A DNA stretch of 64,000 nucleotides from Leucocoprinus leucothites (taxonomy: Eukaryota; Basidiomycota; Agaricomycetes; Agaricales; Agaricaceae), in NCBI GenBank assembly GCA_013368445.1, contig JAACJO010000017.1, forward strand, positions 186,001-250,000, written 5' to 3'. The notes under the pieces were generated by a model. It saw nothing but the letters and a program-made list of their open reading frames with translations, was not told the origin of the DNA and searched no databases. Below, piece by piece: positions 22,288-36,200 of this stretch; the stretch's first letter is position 1, and each line of letters starts with the position of its first letter. The position numbers and the translations under genes were made by a program.

Positions 22288-25200
22288 ACCCGAGCTCTTT
22301 GAGGGTAAGAATTGGAGGTAGACTCTACTTCAAGGGCCATGTATGTCCAAACTGACGCCCAGATGCCGAGAAACTTGTAGGTCGCCGAAGATAATCAAAG
22401 CGTCATAGAGAAGCAAGCATGTCGGTGAAGATGCACGGAGAGATAACTTGGCTAGAAGGACAGCTGGTTCTAGCAAGTCCGGGTTCGAGACGCTGGGGCT
22501 GAACCATTTTGTCCTAGCAGTGCTAGACTACAGGTAAGATATACCATAGTCGTCCTAAAGGCCTTTGGAGTTGGAGCAGAAACCTTTCTCAAGGTGAAAA
22601 ATCACTCATTAGATATAGCTTTACTGCCATTTGTTCTGGGTGGTGCTACTCACGCGGGCGCTTTTTGAGAAAGCATCCGAGCGGCACACTTGACCGCTTT
22701 GGGTCCACTCTATTTGTTAACCCTGAAATGAAAAACGCATAGTTGGCAGTATGATTGTTATGAAGAGTGTCTCGGAAAGGGCAAGTGGCAATTGGAGGGT
22801 AAACGCAATACGGATGTGAATGAATTCTGGTCCGGGTATGCCATCGGAGTGCTAGACAGTGGCCGCGATTACACTTCGATGACATGCTTGACTTAGTCGC
22901 CATGATTTTGTGTACAGCCTTTATCTTCATTCACTCCTTTCCAGCTAAAGAGAATGCTAGATAAACACGACATACTATGTCAAATGTGTTCTGGCGTGAT
23001 GTTCAAATCAACCTAAGTCGAGGATGGGTAAACACAACTCAACGGAACTGAATGAAGGGTCAAAGCTATTGGAGCTTTCGAAGTTACCGAGAGATTGGGC
23101 ACCAAGACACTATTAGATACAGTTTAAATATGTTCTCACCGCCTTCTCACCATGCCCGCCGAAGTGTAAGTCGGGTTAGGCAATCGAGGCTTCATGCTTC
23201 ATGCTCAACAGTGAGGACGACGGAGAGGTATACCTCAACACCGACCTGGGTGATCGTCCAATCGCATGTTACACGTTATTTCTAGGGCTCTACGAAGTTG
23301 GGGTGATTGCAAATTTGTTTGCCTACTACAGTAAACTTGTGAGAAGATATCGTCCGATGACAGTCTCACGTTCAAGGTCTTCCCAAGATTATGGCCCAAG
23401 CTCAGCACACGAGATATATATGGCCTAGTCAGTCGCTAGATAGAACATGTCACAGTCTCCGCAGTTGGACCGGGTGCTGAGGGATCTGTGTCCTTCTCCT
23501 GAGTTCAAGGACGGGCCTCAGAAGAAAAATCGGGAAAATAGCTGAGGCAGAAAAAATTCGGAGCCAGATGTAGGGGCAAGTTCTGACAGGCGGGGCCTGT
23601 AGCGTGGAAGTCAGGTGTTTGGGTTGCCTTCGTAGAGAGAATGCGAAGCGATCTTCCTTGTTCTCTATTGAAACAATTTCGAAGCGCCCGTGGATCCGGG
23701 AACGAGTACACTCTGCCCGAGGAAGAAAAAAAAACAGAGCCAATCATAGTGTCTCCACGTGGTAATGACGAAGGAACTCACGCAACACCTGAAGTAATTG
23801 GCATGCAAAAGTACCAATCAGCATTGTGCGGTCATCGGAACGACACTCTCTCAGAGGTTGAAGTCGACATATCCCAGAATGGATTCGTGGCGCTTACGCT
23901 AGGGATTGGACCGGACCACCCCAGAGCAAAGCCACTGAGAAATCCGGAACCCAGAAGTCGGCCTCGTGTCTGCCATCCGTGCTCGCCGCGAGCTTTATGA
24001 ATATGGGTAATGAGAAGGAAGGAAGATATCTCCCTGACCTCATGTCCCGCCCTTGCGCGGCATTGCCTATCTGGGCAATCGGAGCGCGCCTCGGCTTTTG
24101 CCGGCTCAAAACTGGTTCGGCTGACTTTCAATCTTGTCATGTGAGTATAGCATAGCCCAAAAACAGACCCTGGCGAGTTGTGTGTTTTTTTGCCGCATGG
24201 GTTTGGACACACATCCCACCAAAATTCCACTTAGAAAGTCAAATATGAATTGTTGGGATGCTCGTGAATTGTAGACTTTTTCCAAGCCTCGTAATGACCG
24301 CGAAGCAGGAGGAGTGTGCTGCCGGTCCATGGTCTCCGGATCGTCGCTCTGTTATATCTCATGAGTCCAGCCGCCTAATCGAAGTAACCCCATTGAAACC
24401 CCATTTTCAGTCGCATAACGGCACTGAAGGATCTAATTGGAGCACAAACGAGTTCCTTATCTTAGAACGTACTTATATCTCTATGGAACCACAAGTTGCT
24501 AGTAGCTGTTTCTGAATGCTCATGCCTTTGCTATACAGCCCAACAATTGGTGCACCAAGTGCTATTGCACCTGGAACAGGATCTGCTGGAATTGCTGTCA
24601 ACCAATTCAACAAAGCTGAAACATGCTCGTTATGCATCAATGAATGACGCAGAGTCTTCAAAGCTTCAGCGTTGACTCCCCTTGTTTGCTGGCACTAGTG
24701 GCTGTCTTACACTGAACATCCTCTTCATTGGTACCTTGTAGTTAGTGCTGGATAAGGTATATGACCCTGTTTGGACCTGTCTGTATTCGAAAGATGCTCT
24801 CGATCGATTGCCACACACTCAAGTCTAGCAACGACTCTCACTTGGGCCGGGTGTCATGGACACCCATGCATTCGATTTTACGCCGCACCGGGCGACTCTC
24901 ATTTTCATGATGAATTGTAAGTCTCGTAAATGTACTCCAATCCTTATTCTTCGTGAAGCCGAATTGAGCGGAGGCAACAGTCTATGACCAGACGGATCAC
25001 CAGGTCGGACTTTCCGCTGAAGAGGTCTACCAAACCGAAGCAGCTCGCCTTCACATAGATTTCGTACGAAATATCTAGCGTTGCGCTCTCGCCCATTCCA
25101 TGATATGAGAATTAATTACACATACTTCCTATCTCCTAGCCTCGTTGCTATGCAGAAGCAGCACTACTGCGGCTTATGAAGAGCTTCCAGTCTAACATCT

Positions 25201-27168
25201 TACTTTGATTAACTATGAATCAACAACCCCTCGCAATATCACAACGCAGCATAGTTGAACAACTTGGTTTCCCCGCCGCAATAGGCTAGGGTTTCACACT
25301 CGCACTGACAAATCCATATACTTTGGACACCCATTAACATCATACATCTCCTTTTTGACGCTCATTTCCCCCAGCCGAACTCTACAGATCAAGAGCTCAT
25401 TACTTCTATATCATCGAAAACACCCGGCATGGAAGGCACATCTATTAACGTGCGATAACAGTTAAGATGCCTCCTGATCGGTTATTGCAGTACATCCACC
25501 AACCGGCAACGTGCCGGTCAATCTATAAAGCTTTACTCATGATCTCAGCCTCGAGGTCAAGGGCCGAGTCAAACCTCGAACAAATTTTCGCGATCCCCGT
25601 CCACTGACTTCTCACATTATATAGAGAATCTCGTAGTCAGGGCATCGTCGATACAAGACAGAGTCTCACTACCTGACATGTAGATAATAAAGTTCTCTCG
25701 AAGCCCTCAGTGCTTAATGAACCACTACGTGATGATGGTGGTGGACCCTTTAATGACATGAACTTCGCGCCTCGGGACGTGTAATTCTGTCTTTGGAAAA
25801 AGGTGTTCTTTGCTCGAAGCTTTCATTAATAGATTCCTTAGGATAGGTCCGATATCGCTGGGTTTAGGGACTGTACGTATACCGCCGTACCAAAATTTTC
25901 ATTTTCGCTTAACCAATGATTCCTCTTGTACGGGATGCTGACATTATTGAAAGTACGATGACGCTCAGATTCCAGAACGAGAAATCCCCTGTCATCTCAG
26001 TACCACGTACTAAGATAAACTTTGGGCTCGGTGACCCACTTCAAAGTCAGAGAGAGAGTCTATTTGAGCTTGGCTTGAGGGAGTAAGAGAGTCGTTACTA
26101 GCCTAACTTTCTTTTTAGTGCCTTGTACATATCATCAGATTGCAAACATTTCCATGTCAAGTTTGGAGGCGTATCATCAAGTTATAAGTAGGGGTACCGT
26201 GAAAGATTGACACGCGAGACGACGAGTCGGAGTCGGACGTCGATGATTGGGTGGATCATGTCATGACGATGCCCTTTAATCTGATGGCATCAATTCAAAC
26301 TATTCAATTCAACCCCAGACTAAGATGATCATATTTCCTATGTCTTCGGCCAGCTACCGTCTGGCATGTCTTGTCTAGTCGTCCTCAAACATACTACGCG
26401 TTCTGACCATCATCGTCTTCATCATCATCATTGAGACTAATTTTCTGACCAGCGTAAATAGAAGTGATCTTTTGCACTGCTTACGACGTGTCAGCGTCCC
26501 GAGTTGAAAGGTGATTGCGCCCAAGAAGGCGATTACCATTCATACTCCATTTTGCGGGGAGCTTTTATATTGCTAGTTGAAAAAGTTTCTTGACAACGGC
26601 GACGGTCATACTAAGCCAGTGCAACGTATGTATTCGGCTCATGTTGTTATCTGAATTCTGGATGGACTGCCAGTGATTGATTGAATGGGAGTGTACATTC
26701 GTTACCGAGCTTCATTGCTTCTGCTAACGTTCAAGTGGTTCTGCTCTTGAATGATCCTCTCTTCTTAAAAACAAAAGGATTCTGCCAATACAAGAAGCAA
26801 AACACCTGGCACCTATACCCATTCCCAAAGAAGATTTTTTTCTCAAAAAAACTTCTAAATGGGCAATTTCGGCGCTAAAATGTCACACAATCGAGTTCGC
26901 GGAAAGAGACGAAGCGAAGATCAGTATGCGTTGGTGTTATTTTTGTCAGTGTCCCAATCAACCTGAGGGGAAAATCTTCTCCGTCGCCCCCGAGAAAAAA
27001 AACATTGATCTCGTGTAGCAGACATATCAACGAGTTTGGGGTCGCTGGAGCTAGGACCTCCATGGGCATCGTCAAGGTCACAGCCATATGCATCGGACGT
27101 CATACCATCATACGACCACCTAGCAGTAGCAGTAGTGTATCTTAATATGAGATCAAGCCTCATCTACA

Positions 27169-27210
27169 CAGTCAGCCAGTCAGCCAGTCAAGCCAGTCAG
27201 TCAGCCAGCC
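27169..27210. repeat. Short degenerate tandem repeat (CAGTCAGC-like)
   Basis: About five imperfect 8-nt units built from CAGTCAGC/CAGCCAGT occur in a row, with small insertions between units. Confidence 0.75.
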
Positions 27211-30186
27211 GGCGGTGCGGCTCTCTATCCCGATGTCCCAATCCTCCTCCCGGACCTAGGAAAATATATCCCTATATGGGGAGCGGACAGCCGACGATCG
27301 AGGCAATCAAAACGTATGAACTTCTGTGTGGGCTCCTTATACCGTCGTGCGCCCCTCAGTAGTCCATAGTGCGTCCATAGAACTCCGTTGTACTTAGAAA
27401 TTTCCTCTTCTCGAAAATTCAGGGATCGTCGGAGCTGGGGGACACACTCCGACGGGCAGCCCCGACCAATGGGCGTCCGAGTAGGCACTACCATACTCAG
27501 GTCAAATCCCGAACCTGAGCATGTGTCGCGCCGAGGCCCCAACACCGATTTCAATATATTTAGTACATAATTACTTGACAACAACGAAATTCCGTCCCGC
27601 CATTTGGTTTAGCACCTGGCGCTTATTGTCCCGAGATGCCGGAACAACGTTCCGAAGGGTATGTCGATTTGAACAAAACCATTTTTTGGTGTGACTCTGG
27701 CTCGCATTTGTTATTCAGACCAGGTCTGGGCTGTAGCCCAATTGTGCTATGTACATATAGCCCATCAGTGATCGCGATGACTACTTGGTTCGGCCATCGT
27801 AGAATCATGGTCTACTGGAACCTTCGTATGAGCAATCGATAGCTTGTTGGACGTTTTTGTACGTTGAAAGAGATCCGTTTTTGCGGGAGCGAGTAGAAGT
27901 TCTGTCTGAGGGGTTGTGTGGGTCATCGAATATCTTGTTATGGGCCGGGGTGATGTGATATGTGAATCAGAAGTTGGTTGGTCTTGTTATGTAGAAAGGA
28001 ATTCCTTGGGCGCACTGTGAACGACAGGTATGTTTTTGGAACAGAACGCGGAAAAGGGTACAACTTGAGCATAATTACGGTGATCGTTGCTTTGGGCGCG
28101 GAAATGTCGAGTTTAATTGCTCAACTTCCGTATTCGACGATCATGAATTCATATTAAAGCCAATTTCGTCTCGGTCATTCTGGCTTTCATGAGAAAAGAC
28201 TCTCTAAAGTCTCCAATTCGAGACATTCGGGAACAGCACATACTCGACCTCGGAAAATAATTCACCGACATTGTGTGTATCGGATATCCACACCAAAAAG
28301 AAGGCGGCTTTAAGCCTTGAGCAACTAAACCAATTGAAGCTGATCGGACTCAGCACGTCGTCGTCGGTGATGTCGACGATGCCAAGAGCCACGGGCTCTC
28401 GAGTTGTGAGACGATATATGTTCCATTAGGCACAACGGCGATCTCATGTCAAAGTACTTTTTAGTCTGAGACTCCCCTCAGAACCGCTATGTAGACCTAA
28501 CCCCGCACCAAGGCCTTGCATCCATCAACCTTCTCCTCAGGTATCACTGTAATGAAGAGGCACATCGTACGTTACCCGACGTGCAGTTAAAGCGAAGTGC
28601 TACAAAAACATATATTTATATGTCCTAGGAAGTATATCATGTTCGGATGAAGCATTAATAGCAACAGAAAAAGGCACTAGTAGCCTCGTAGTTTACGCGG
28701 CATCTATGATGTTGGCACACCCTCGAATCGAACGAAGAGAAGTCTTGCATTGTGGGAATGAGATGATCTTGGCAGAGGTCGTTTTGTCATCGTTCACTGG
28801 CAATATGACACGCTGCGCGCAATGTCAATATATGTCAGATATACATGGAGCATTGGGGATCGAATCCAAGGGGGAGCTCTCCCTGCACTTCAGCGTTATC
28901 GAAGAATCTTCAAATTCTCAGGGCATCCTTCGCAAAGCAATATCTCTCGGCAGGGAAAAGAGTTATATATAGATAGATAAATCAGAATTCGCTCGCGTGT
29001 GACAAAGTGGGCGTGAGCAAATAGACGCTATATGCACAGAATAGCGGCCCCCGTCCATAAACGGCAGGCTATCGAGTTTCATTTCTACTAAGTATGTTGG
29101 TTGGTTCACACAAGAGGTTAACAGGATTCCAAGGACAGAAAAACAACAGTTTAGGCGACGCAGATTGCAGTTCGTTTCACGGCAAATGAGTATAACGCCC
29201 AACGAAGATAGCTTGACATCAATGCAAAAGTTCATATTGATGGCCATTGTTTCTGCTAGTGCAGTTTAGTGAATTGACGCACAGGAATCATGGCTCTAAA
29301 GTACTGCCCATTATGACAACGGAGGCAGTGAGTTTTATGTGCGTCAGACACTAGAGTTTACGATGTAAAGCACACACCACGAGGCTTTCCCGACCCGACG
29401 GTGTCTGAAGGAAACGTGTTATGAGGGTAAAGAATGGGAGAACGGTTGTCGTAAGAGCCCACCGAACGACTCAACGTTTAAACGAGATGGACCACACGAG
29501 AACACGCAGAACACCACGCCGCGTGTGTATCTAGAAGACGCATTCAGTGTCAGCTCCAGTTCTTCCACGTCGAGATTAACGGTGGGAGTTGTTTATCTCT
29601 CTCTCTTAAGTCACGGCGCGCTGGAGTGTAAAACATACTAATCCAAAATTGGAAGGGTCAAAGGGCTTTTGAATGATTATGTGAGCCAGGCGGTGGACCA
29701 AACGAGCCGGATGAGGTCAGCACCAGCTCGCGAGCCAGTCAGCTAAAAATTTCCAGGCCAGGGATTATTCCCACGCTGGTGGATGCGGATAAACAGCGGG
29801 AGTTTGCGAGAAAGAGCGAGGGTTCGAATTTTATTTTCCATAGGGAGGCCTAAAAGGACCATTCAAAATGATTACGCCGACCTGTGCGTAAGACACTAGA
29901 TACAACAGCCAAGGTAATCGTAAATAAAATAGCAATGGTGGCTGAGGCACTCAGAGTGCGTGGAATAGGGGGAGCAAGAAGAACGGGGGACAAGGGTTGA
30001 GAAGATGGGTGTGGACATCGAACTCTTGAGGAGAGAGGAGGAGAGTTTGGACAAGAGGGTGGGAAAACCTGGACCATGAGTGTCGTATGACCCAAATCGG
30101 GATGAGTCTAATTCATCGATCTGACAAGGATCTGTGGATCTGAGATGGGGGCGTCTGGGGGCACTCGTTTACCTCTTCTCCAAAAA

Positions 30187-30193
30187 TATAAAT
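30187..30193 (+). promoter_or_regulatory. Possible TATA box of 30.3-kb gene
   Basis: TATAAAT lies about 117 bp upstream of the ATG at 30310; the spacing is longer than for the other genes in the window. Confidence 0.35.
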
Positions 30194-30309
30194 GAATATC
30201 CTCCGTTTTCCACCTCCCCGTTTATTTTCCCGCCCGCCTGCTATAACACGCCTTCCACACCCGAGGCTGAGGTTTCCGCCTTCCACACTTCCCCACCGTG
30301 TATCCTGAC

Positions 30310-33224
30310 ATGGACACCCTTCTACACGACGACTCAGAGTGCATGAGCATTGCTGAGGATGATACACAAAGTTTTATGGACGAAGATGATGTCCGCGAAG
30401 TTCGACTTCACCACTGGCTCAGCGAGACTGCATCTGCGCAACTGATGCAAGACAGTGCACTTACCCGTGCTGATTCACCCCTGCTTGGATTTGATCACCT
30501 TGCAATGCAAGGACGCGACGTTGACTCGGCGAACAAGGTATGTTCAACAAAGTCACGTTTTCTTTTTTTGTTCTTCCGCGTCGCTCACCGACTTGTGTGT
30601 CCAGCCTCTGCCGGAGCTGCCGATGCCCGTGCCCCGCCTCCGTACCCAGTCAACTGCGTCATCCACAATCGCGCTCAATACCGCGTCCCACTCCGTTCTT
30701 GTCGCCGTGCCGGCCGTTCCGTTTCAACATCGGCGCTCTCCATCACAAAATTCTATTCATACACCTTCCCCTTCTCTTTCCCGTCGTCCTTCACTGGCTC
30801 GAAAGCCTTCTCTTCCTCTTCTGTCTGAATCAGTACCGTGCCCCTCAGTCCAGGAGTCGACTCGTCTACACTCGATCACGTCTTCGCTCTCCATTGGCTC
30901 TAACCGCAATGCTGTTTATATTGACTCGGAAGAAGTTAGCTCACGTCTCGATGAATGGCTGACTACAGGAAATCCCGAGATGGAGTATCCTGATGATGAC
31001 GTCCAGAGCATCAATGATTATTATGCGACAAATTTTGACAGACAGGATTCGTCTGCCGTGATTCCTACCCCCTCGTACACTCAGGGACCGCCACCGAACA
31101 CACCGATGACTGCATATTACAAGACTCCTCAGGCATCCTCCTCTCAAATTTACCTCGGAAAGAGCTCTAGTCCCAGTACTCACATAGCTGAGGAAGCTGT
31201 TCCAAGTTTGAACACGACGACCGCGCTTGATCAGGAGGATATCCGTGCAACTCCCGTACCTCACGGAAAACTTACCGGTCCTGACCTTGCAATCTCCTGT
31301 TCTACCCCTTCGTCTGAGTCATCACATGGCTCCCAGCTGTTCAGTGCTGCAACTTTGAGCACTTCCCTTACATCCGCAGGAATTTCGATGACTTCGATTG
31401 TCGCGACAGAGTCGTCCCCTCGAGAGCTTTCCTCGAAACCTTCTCTTGCTTCGCTCCCTATGGGCAAACTTTCTTCCAAACTTTCTGCTTCATCCATTGG
31501 ATTGGCCTATCAGACTGATGCAACCAACTCCAACATGCTATCACCACCGGCTGCGACAGCGTCGCGTTGGTCTCTCTCCAGCTCGGTCGCGGGCGACACT
31601 GATAAGGACAGGAAGAAAGAGAGAGGAGGCAAAAGAAAGCGCCTTGTCTCTTTTATTTCCAAGTTGGCTGGTCATAGCGCCAACAAGGAGATCAAGGAAA
31701 CCTTTGAGGCGCCTGTCCCATACACTCGCGGGCGTTCCTTCTCTGATGCGTCTTTCCATGAAAACGCGCTCCTTCCACCCGTCAAACTTAGATCCAAGTC
31801 CAAGCCTCCCTCTCTCAAGTTGGAGGTTTTCCCTAACCCCGAACCGACGTCAACTCTCCGTTCTCCCACACTCTCCTCCAAGCCTTCATTTACATCCCTT
31901 GTTGCTCCGCTCTCACCATCCAAGAGCTCCACAACGGCTTCAACTCCTACCCCGACAATCCCTGCGTCGCTTGTCGGCTCTCCTGTTTCAGCCTCCTTCA
32001 CTCCAATTTCGCCAATCAAAAACTCTTTCACCTCCACCCGTCTGTCCGTGTCTACCTCTATGACTACCACTAGCACAAACACTGCCAGTCCTCTCATGCC
32101 GACTACTCCTATCCTCAGCGACGCGCCCCTATCACCTACGCTGAAGAATGCTGTTTCGGTGCCCGCTCTCTCTCCCGCCTATGAGGGCCCGGGCCTCATC
32201 AGACGCGATAACAGCTACGGCACGAACATGAGCAACGGCTACTTCGGTGAACACGCATCGCCCCCGACACCGTCCAAATTGCATGACGAAGATGATGACC
32301 GTGACATAGTAGATGACGCAGAATTCTACACCAGGGAATTCTCTATCGCTCAAAAGTCGGATCCCGTCGAGGAGGAACGGCTGGCTAGATTGAGTCTAAT
32401 CACTGACATGTTGGACCGCGAGCTAAGTACGGCAGCTCCCTCGCAGCCGAAGGACGAGACAGCTCCGAACCCAGTTCCGGTGCCACCGCCACGTCGTGAT
32501 AGTCTCTTTTATCAACCGAAAGGAACGGTCAAAATCGATGTCGCTGCTCTTACTAGTGGGACGCCATCTCACAGCAGCCGAACGTCGCCTGTCCATTTCC
32601 GGAAATCGTCGAGCATGTCTCGGACTTCTTCCGTTCAAAGAAGAAGTCTTTCTAGCTCGCATCCTATGTCGCCTACTGTATCTACTCCACCGCCTATCCC
32701 TAGTAAGGGTGGGTTCCGAAGCTTTGCAGCTCGCATGGGTATTTCCAATTCCTTGTCGACACCTCAGTCACCTCCTAGTCCCGAGACGGAGTCAAAGCGC
32801 AAATCGCTTGCGAATTTGATGTCGAATGGCAAGCGTAAGGGTTCGAAGAGGCGTTTAGTGATTAGTGGTGTTGGTGATGGACAGGGGGAGGTGGCTGCGC
32901 TGAAAGAGTGGTGCGCTTCGCTTGGTGAAGTGAGGAGTATGGTGAAGGTGAAGAGCGTTGATGGTGTTGTTACGGAGATTGGTCGTGGTGATAGAAGTGG
33001 TCAGAATGTTTGGGTTGTTGATTTTAAGAAGAGTAGTGTTGCCGAAAGCGTGAGTACACTTGACTTGGTGTGCTTTAGGATGAGTTTTCTGATTTTTTTT
33101 CTCATAGGTTTGTCGCTTGCAGGCCAAGGTCGAGATCAAAGGGGCAGGTAGTGTTCGCCTCTCCTGGGAGACCGCCAAACCAAAACTCAGCTTCAACGTC
33201 GGAAAGATGGGATGGATGCCCTGA
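30310..33224 (+). CDS. Ser/Pro-rich protein with C-terminal RRM-like segment
   Basis: Three exons: 30310-30537, 30605-33049 and 33108-33224, about 929 residues. The introns are GTATGT...TCCAG (67 bp) and GTGAGT...CATAG. Residues ~1-75 are acidic (MDTLLHDDSECMSIAEDD), followed by ~730 residues of Ser/Thr/Pro-rich, probably disordered sequence with many S-P sites. The last ~110 residues look like a degenerate RNA-recognition motif: strand RRLVISGVG (RNP2-like), helix EVAALKEWCASLGEV, strand MVKVKSV, strand VWVVDFKK (RNP1-like), helix SSVAESVCRLQAKVE and strand SVRLSW. The second intron interrupts this segment. A second usable acceptor (TTGCAG, ending 33122) lies 15 nt downstream in frame, so a 5-residue alternative is possible. 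The RNA-binding role is inferred from this fold-level pattern only; the family is not recognised. Confidence 0.8.
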
Positions 33225-36200
33225 ATTCCTCAGCTGGCAACCCCACCATCCACACCATCTTTCCATTCGCATTTGTGCATTGTCGTTTCTTCGCATTCCG
33301 CATATTTTCTCTCTCTCGATCTTACATTCCCCAAAACTCATTACACTGCAAGCTAAACAAACAAACCATTCGCGCAAGTTAAAACTCATTCGCATTCGGC
33401 CAAGTTTTCTCTCTTTCCCATCTGTCACAATATTCCAATTCGCAATCGAATCAAAATCAAGGCATTTTCTCAACTCTATATAGACTTTTCTCCCCTTTCT
33501 TTCCCTTTTTCCTCTTTCGGCAATCGTTCTGCAAGTTGCTTTCGTGTTTCCTCTGAATGTTTATTTTGTTGTTATTATTTTTTATTCCCGCCTGTCCACG
33601 TGGATGACGGGCCGACTACACCGACAACACCAATGGACCCCTCCGCACTGCGTACCGCGATCTTTCTCTCTCACAGACTGAACATCCTCTCCTGGTTTTT
33701 TTTTTCAACTTGGACACATTTGTACCATCACCGCCACGCTCATTCAACCATCCACGCTCTTTTTACGGCTTTTCCCTACTCGCCATCGTCGCTCATTTTT
33801 TGCAACCCTGTATTTTTCACATCAAGTCATTCCTTTATTCGGTCTTGTACTAATATTGTCATCAATATTGGGCCCTCTACACGCTCATTTTCCTCCCCCG
33901 TCGACCCACGTTCCCTTCGACCACCCGGTTTATCTTTTCGAATTTCCCTCCACTATATCATCAATCGGATCACCTTACCCTGCAATTTTCATGTGGAAAC
34001 AAATAGGGCGGCTTGTATTATCGCGTTCCTTACTCCCTTGCCCTCTCTTCGGATTTTGTATCATTGGACCTCCTGCCGTTGTAGCCTTTTGTCGTCTTCT
34101 TTCCTTTGGTCCACTCGGACAGAAACCTCGCGGTACCCGTACGCTTTTCCCAAGCGAATACTCTATTTGACACCCCCCACCCCCAAACGTCATGTCTCCT
34201 CGGCTTCATTATCTACTGTTGTGTGTCTGGTGTTTCCTGTATCTATTTTGATTTTGGTTTCCGTAATCCCGGTCATCTTACTAGTACCCTATGCTCCTAT
34301 TTTTCCCCTCATACTTCATTTCGCACCTAGTGGTATTATCTGTCGGGACTCTCTTACTGTTTTAGAGTAAGTGGGGTAGTTCCCAAATGAATTGCATATA
34401 CATAGTTTTGAGTTCTCGTTATTGTTCTGAATTTGAGCGCTCGTGTGCCGGAGCGAGAGAAGATTCAAGAAGATGGAAAAGTCCTTAGCGTCGCTCAAAC
34501 TACGCTAGGACCGCCCATTTTAGGGTCGTATATGATATGCCGTGTCGCCGGTATGAGTTATATTGCTACAGGCCTTCCATGTGGCCTGTTAACTTGAGAA
34601 GCTTTTTGAGGTTGCGGAGATGTTTTTTTCTAAAAGTATGTTTGATAGGGTTAAGGGCGAATCATCACCGCTACTATGTACTGTACAAGCAACTTATCCG
34701 GTGGTCCTTGACAAATGGAACAGATTTCGAAGCCTTAAGGGACGCGAACTTCTTCTCTTTTTCCTTCTTGACATATGTGATCTCCGCTGGAGGACCTCTG
34801 ATATGAGAACTTCCAAGCTCTCCGAAGTTACTTGCATAGGCTTCTTTACACCGCCCGGCGTCGCCCAAAGCCCTGTGGTTTGTGTTTTTTTTTTCTCATG
34901 AATCGGTGACATCGAAGCTCTTAATCATCTGCCAACTCTCCCCGACCCGTCGACTCTTGATATTCTCAATCACAACAGTCATCGTCGATACAAACTGCGC
35001 ATATCTCCCTCAGATATGTTTTTCTCGATATGTTTTCCTGCCTAGGGGCCCCCTGACTGTGAGTTACTATGATGAACGAGGACATCGCGAGAAAAGTTAG
35101 AACTTTTGCATCATGGCAGATGTAGAGGTCCAACAATACTCGGTATTTACAAGTCGTAAAGAGCCCCTAAAGCCCGATGGGAGGACTCTTTGTCCCCTTC
35201 ATGCAAATGTTCTCTCACATGGAGCAAGCTGGAGATATAACAAGCCCGAAGAATCATCGTCATCATCATCAGGATCCAGGAGCTCCAGGTCTAGTACATA
35301 GCTCACAAACAAACTGATTCAACCAGCGCTCTACTATGATGTAAGTTTGTTTTTTTTTGGTTACATACCCACACACTGTTTGACTCTTGACTTATCCCCG
35401 GTCTGGTCGCGTAGGGAGGCGACAAGCTGGCACTGAGATGCGCTCCGATCAGACCGTGTCAATTCCCCGGAGTCGACATAGGTTATTTGGCAAGCTGCGA
35501 CACTCACGTGCAAGAAGGATATTTTGGAGGCGCAGTGGGTTCCAGAAACTCCTTCAAGGCCCTTCCAGTGAGGCAACGGGGAAATTGGCCGTCATGGTGC
35601 ATTTGGGCGCGGTGGAAGGACCTCTCACGGCCCGGATCCAGATTCGAAACAGATGATCCTTTTGACCTGCTCCTCTGGGATAAAATAACGCACAAGTCGC
35701 CCTGCGGCCCCCGAACTAAGTCTGTATCGGGAGCTATTCGACTTCGACGCGGGACACTTGTTTAGGGCGGCTATTGCCTGAATATTCTACCATATTCTGC
35801 CTAGGTATCATTTCATCAGAGCGCTGATAATCACCTTATTGGCGCTTGTTGATCTTCATAATGGCGGGTCATATTCTGATCTTGGCTGATCTGTTCCCAC
35901 TCATTCTTGGGTGTGGAGTGCGTGTAATAATTGAACGAGGTTAATGCGTGGCTTTCATTTACATGGAGCACTTATTGACATGACGACTAATAGCATCCTT
36001 GAATATACGCTGACGGGTTATATGCGCTAAATAGTGTGGGGTATGATATTGTCGGGGGGATGGCATGGCTTGTGATATTAAAGACTCGTTAATTTAACAG
36101 CAGTAGCTGTTTGATGGTACCTTTGTACCTTTCGAGTAGAGAAAGATGATCCCTACTTCAGAGAAATTCGGAATCGAATATATTGGCAATATATCTCAAG

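Larger units (their letters stand above)
20886..30186. other. Gene-poor stretch of about 9.3 kb
   Basis: Across this region only short ORFs occur, none with recognisable domains, long exons or chains of consensus introns. I found no transposase, reverse transcriptase or integrase motif and no obvious long terminal repeats. Two entries inside it are listed separately: a weak ORF at 21913-22287 and a short tandem repeat near 27190. It may hold decayed genes, non-coding RNA or old repeats that reading by eye cannot identify. Confidence 0.5.

Noticed and set aside
22475..22505. Possible tRNA T-arm (GTCCGGGTTCGAGACGC)
   Set aside because: The T-stem halves do not pair and no acceptor, D or anticodon stem could be built around it.
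23641..24000. 119-codon ATG-started plus-strand ORF
   Set aside because: No motif, no flanking splice sites, and an opposite-strand ORF of similar length covers the same bases.
26190..26330. Acidic exon-like frame DDESESDVDDW
   Set aside because: Only ~40 codons between stops, with no start or supporting splice sites.
33600..34370. 256-codon plus-strand ORF
   Set aside because: It starts with GTG, is a product of the C/T-rich tract, and shows no domain or splice pattern; composition alone explains its length.
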